Assembly (NCBI GenBank): GCA_027035445.1
Contig: JALVUT010000425.1
Location: forward strand, 1 to 5,949
Direction: 5' to 3'
Source: Thermococcus sp.
GTDB taxonomy: Archaea > Methanobacteriota_B > Thermococci > Thermococcales > Thermococcaceae
DNA length: 5,949 bases
The notes beneath the pieces are model-generated. The model did no database searches. It was not told the origin of the DNA and was given only the letters and a program-made list of their open reading frames with translations. The position numbers and the translations under genes were made by a program. This document shows, in pieces, positions 5,808-5,949 of the stretch; positions within the stretch are counted from its first letter, which is position 1, and every line of letters begins with the position of its first letter.

Positions 5808-5949
5808 AGAATCTCCTTGAGGTAGAGAGCCTTTACATTAACTTCAAAACCCTGTGGGGGGTCGCAAAGGTTCTCAATGGAGTTAGCTTTGACATCAGAG
5901 AGGGTGAAATCTTTGGCCTCGTTGGAGAGACTGGATGTGGGAAAAGTGT
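5804..5949 (+). CDS. dppD: DppD-type ABC importer ATPase, 5' end only (cut by window edge)
   Basis: Forty-eight full codons are visible. The protein starts MKNLLEVESLYINFKT, the usual first strand of peptide-importer ATPases with an aromatic A-loop residue nearby. It continues with 'VLNGVSFDIREGEIFGLVG' and the Walker A motif G41-ETGCGK-S48 that binds ATP phosphates. The Q-loop, LSGGQ signature, Walker B and the C-terminal oligopeptide-transporter domain lie outside the window. Family members are about 320-330 residues and are normally followed by a DppF-type second ATPase. The start overlaps the preceding stop by four bases. It acts on the cytoplasmic face, energising the two permeases. DppD rather than DppF is inferred from gene order and from the start of the protein. 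Confidence 0.9.
   Translation, partial: MKNLLEVESLYINFKTLWGVAKVLNGVSFDIREGEIFGLVGETGCGKS

Overview
The window looks like chromosome of a hyperthermophilic archaeon of the order Thermococcales (Thermococcus, Pyrococcus or a relative). The reasons are: archaeal TATA-type promoters close to start codons; Shine-Dalgarno sites of the GGTGA/GGAGG type; an archaeal TtuA/Ncs6-type tRNA thiolation enzyme; an upstream gene resembling the Thermococcales-restricted DUF257 family; and an archaeal-style lipoprotein for an ABC importer. The genus is inferred from family knowledge and was not tested.

Layout. Positions 1-681 (+) hold the 3' part of a gene for an uncharacterised DUF257-like protein. It converges, with only 15 bases between the stop codons, on a minus-strand pair: a TtuA-family tRNA 2-thiouridine synthetase (1858 down to 860) and, overlapping its end by 38 bases, a 66-residue protein ending in Gly-Gly (897 down to 697). 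A region of about 400 bases (1859-2264) separates this pair from a divergent plus-strand operon. Next to the thiolation gene the region is GC-rich and carries nested palindromes; elsewhere it is AT-rich. The plus-strand operon encodes a complete peptide/nickel-type (family 5) ABC importer up to the window edge: a substrate-binding lipoprotein (2265-3887), a DppB-type permease (3924-4943), a DppC-type permease (4953-5807) and the first 48 codons of a DppD-type ATPase (5804 onwards, cut by the window).

How the genes work together. The lipoprotein captures a substrate outside the cell, probably an oligopeptide but possibly an oligosaccharide, since archaeal sugar importers also use this family. 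It delivers the substrate to the two-permease channel, which is powered by DppD and presumably a DppF encoded beyond the window. The operon is tightly coupled: 36-base, 9-base and -4-base junctions, each with a strong Shine-Dalgarno site. The minus-strand pair is presumably transcribed as one unit for tRNA sulfur modification, which stabilises tRNA at high temperature in this group.

The window is mostly ordinary conserved genes. The points most worth a second look are the small Gly-Gly-ended protein coupled to the thiolation enzyme (possible sulfur carrier or partner), the palindromes abutting the thiolation-gene promoter, and the sharp drop in GC content where the transporter operon begins.
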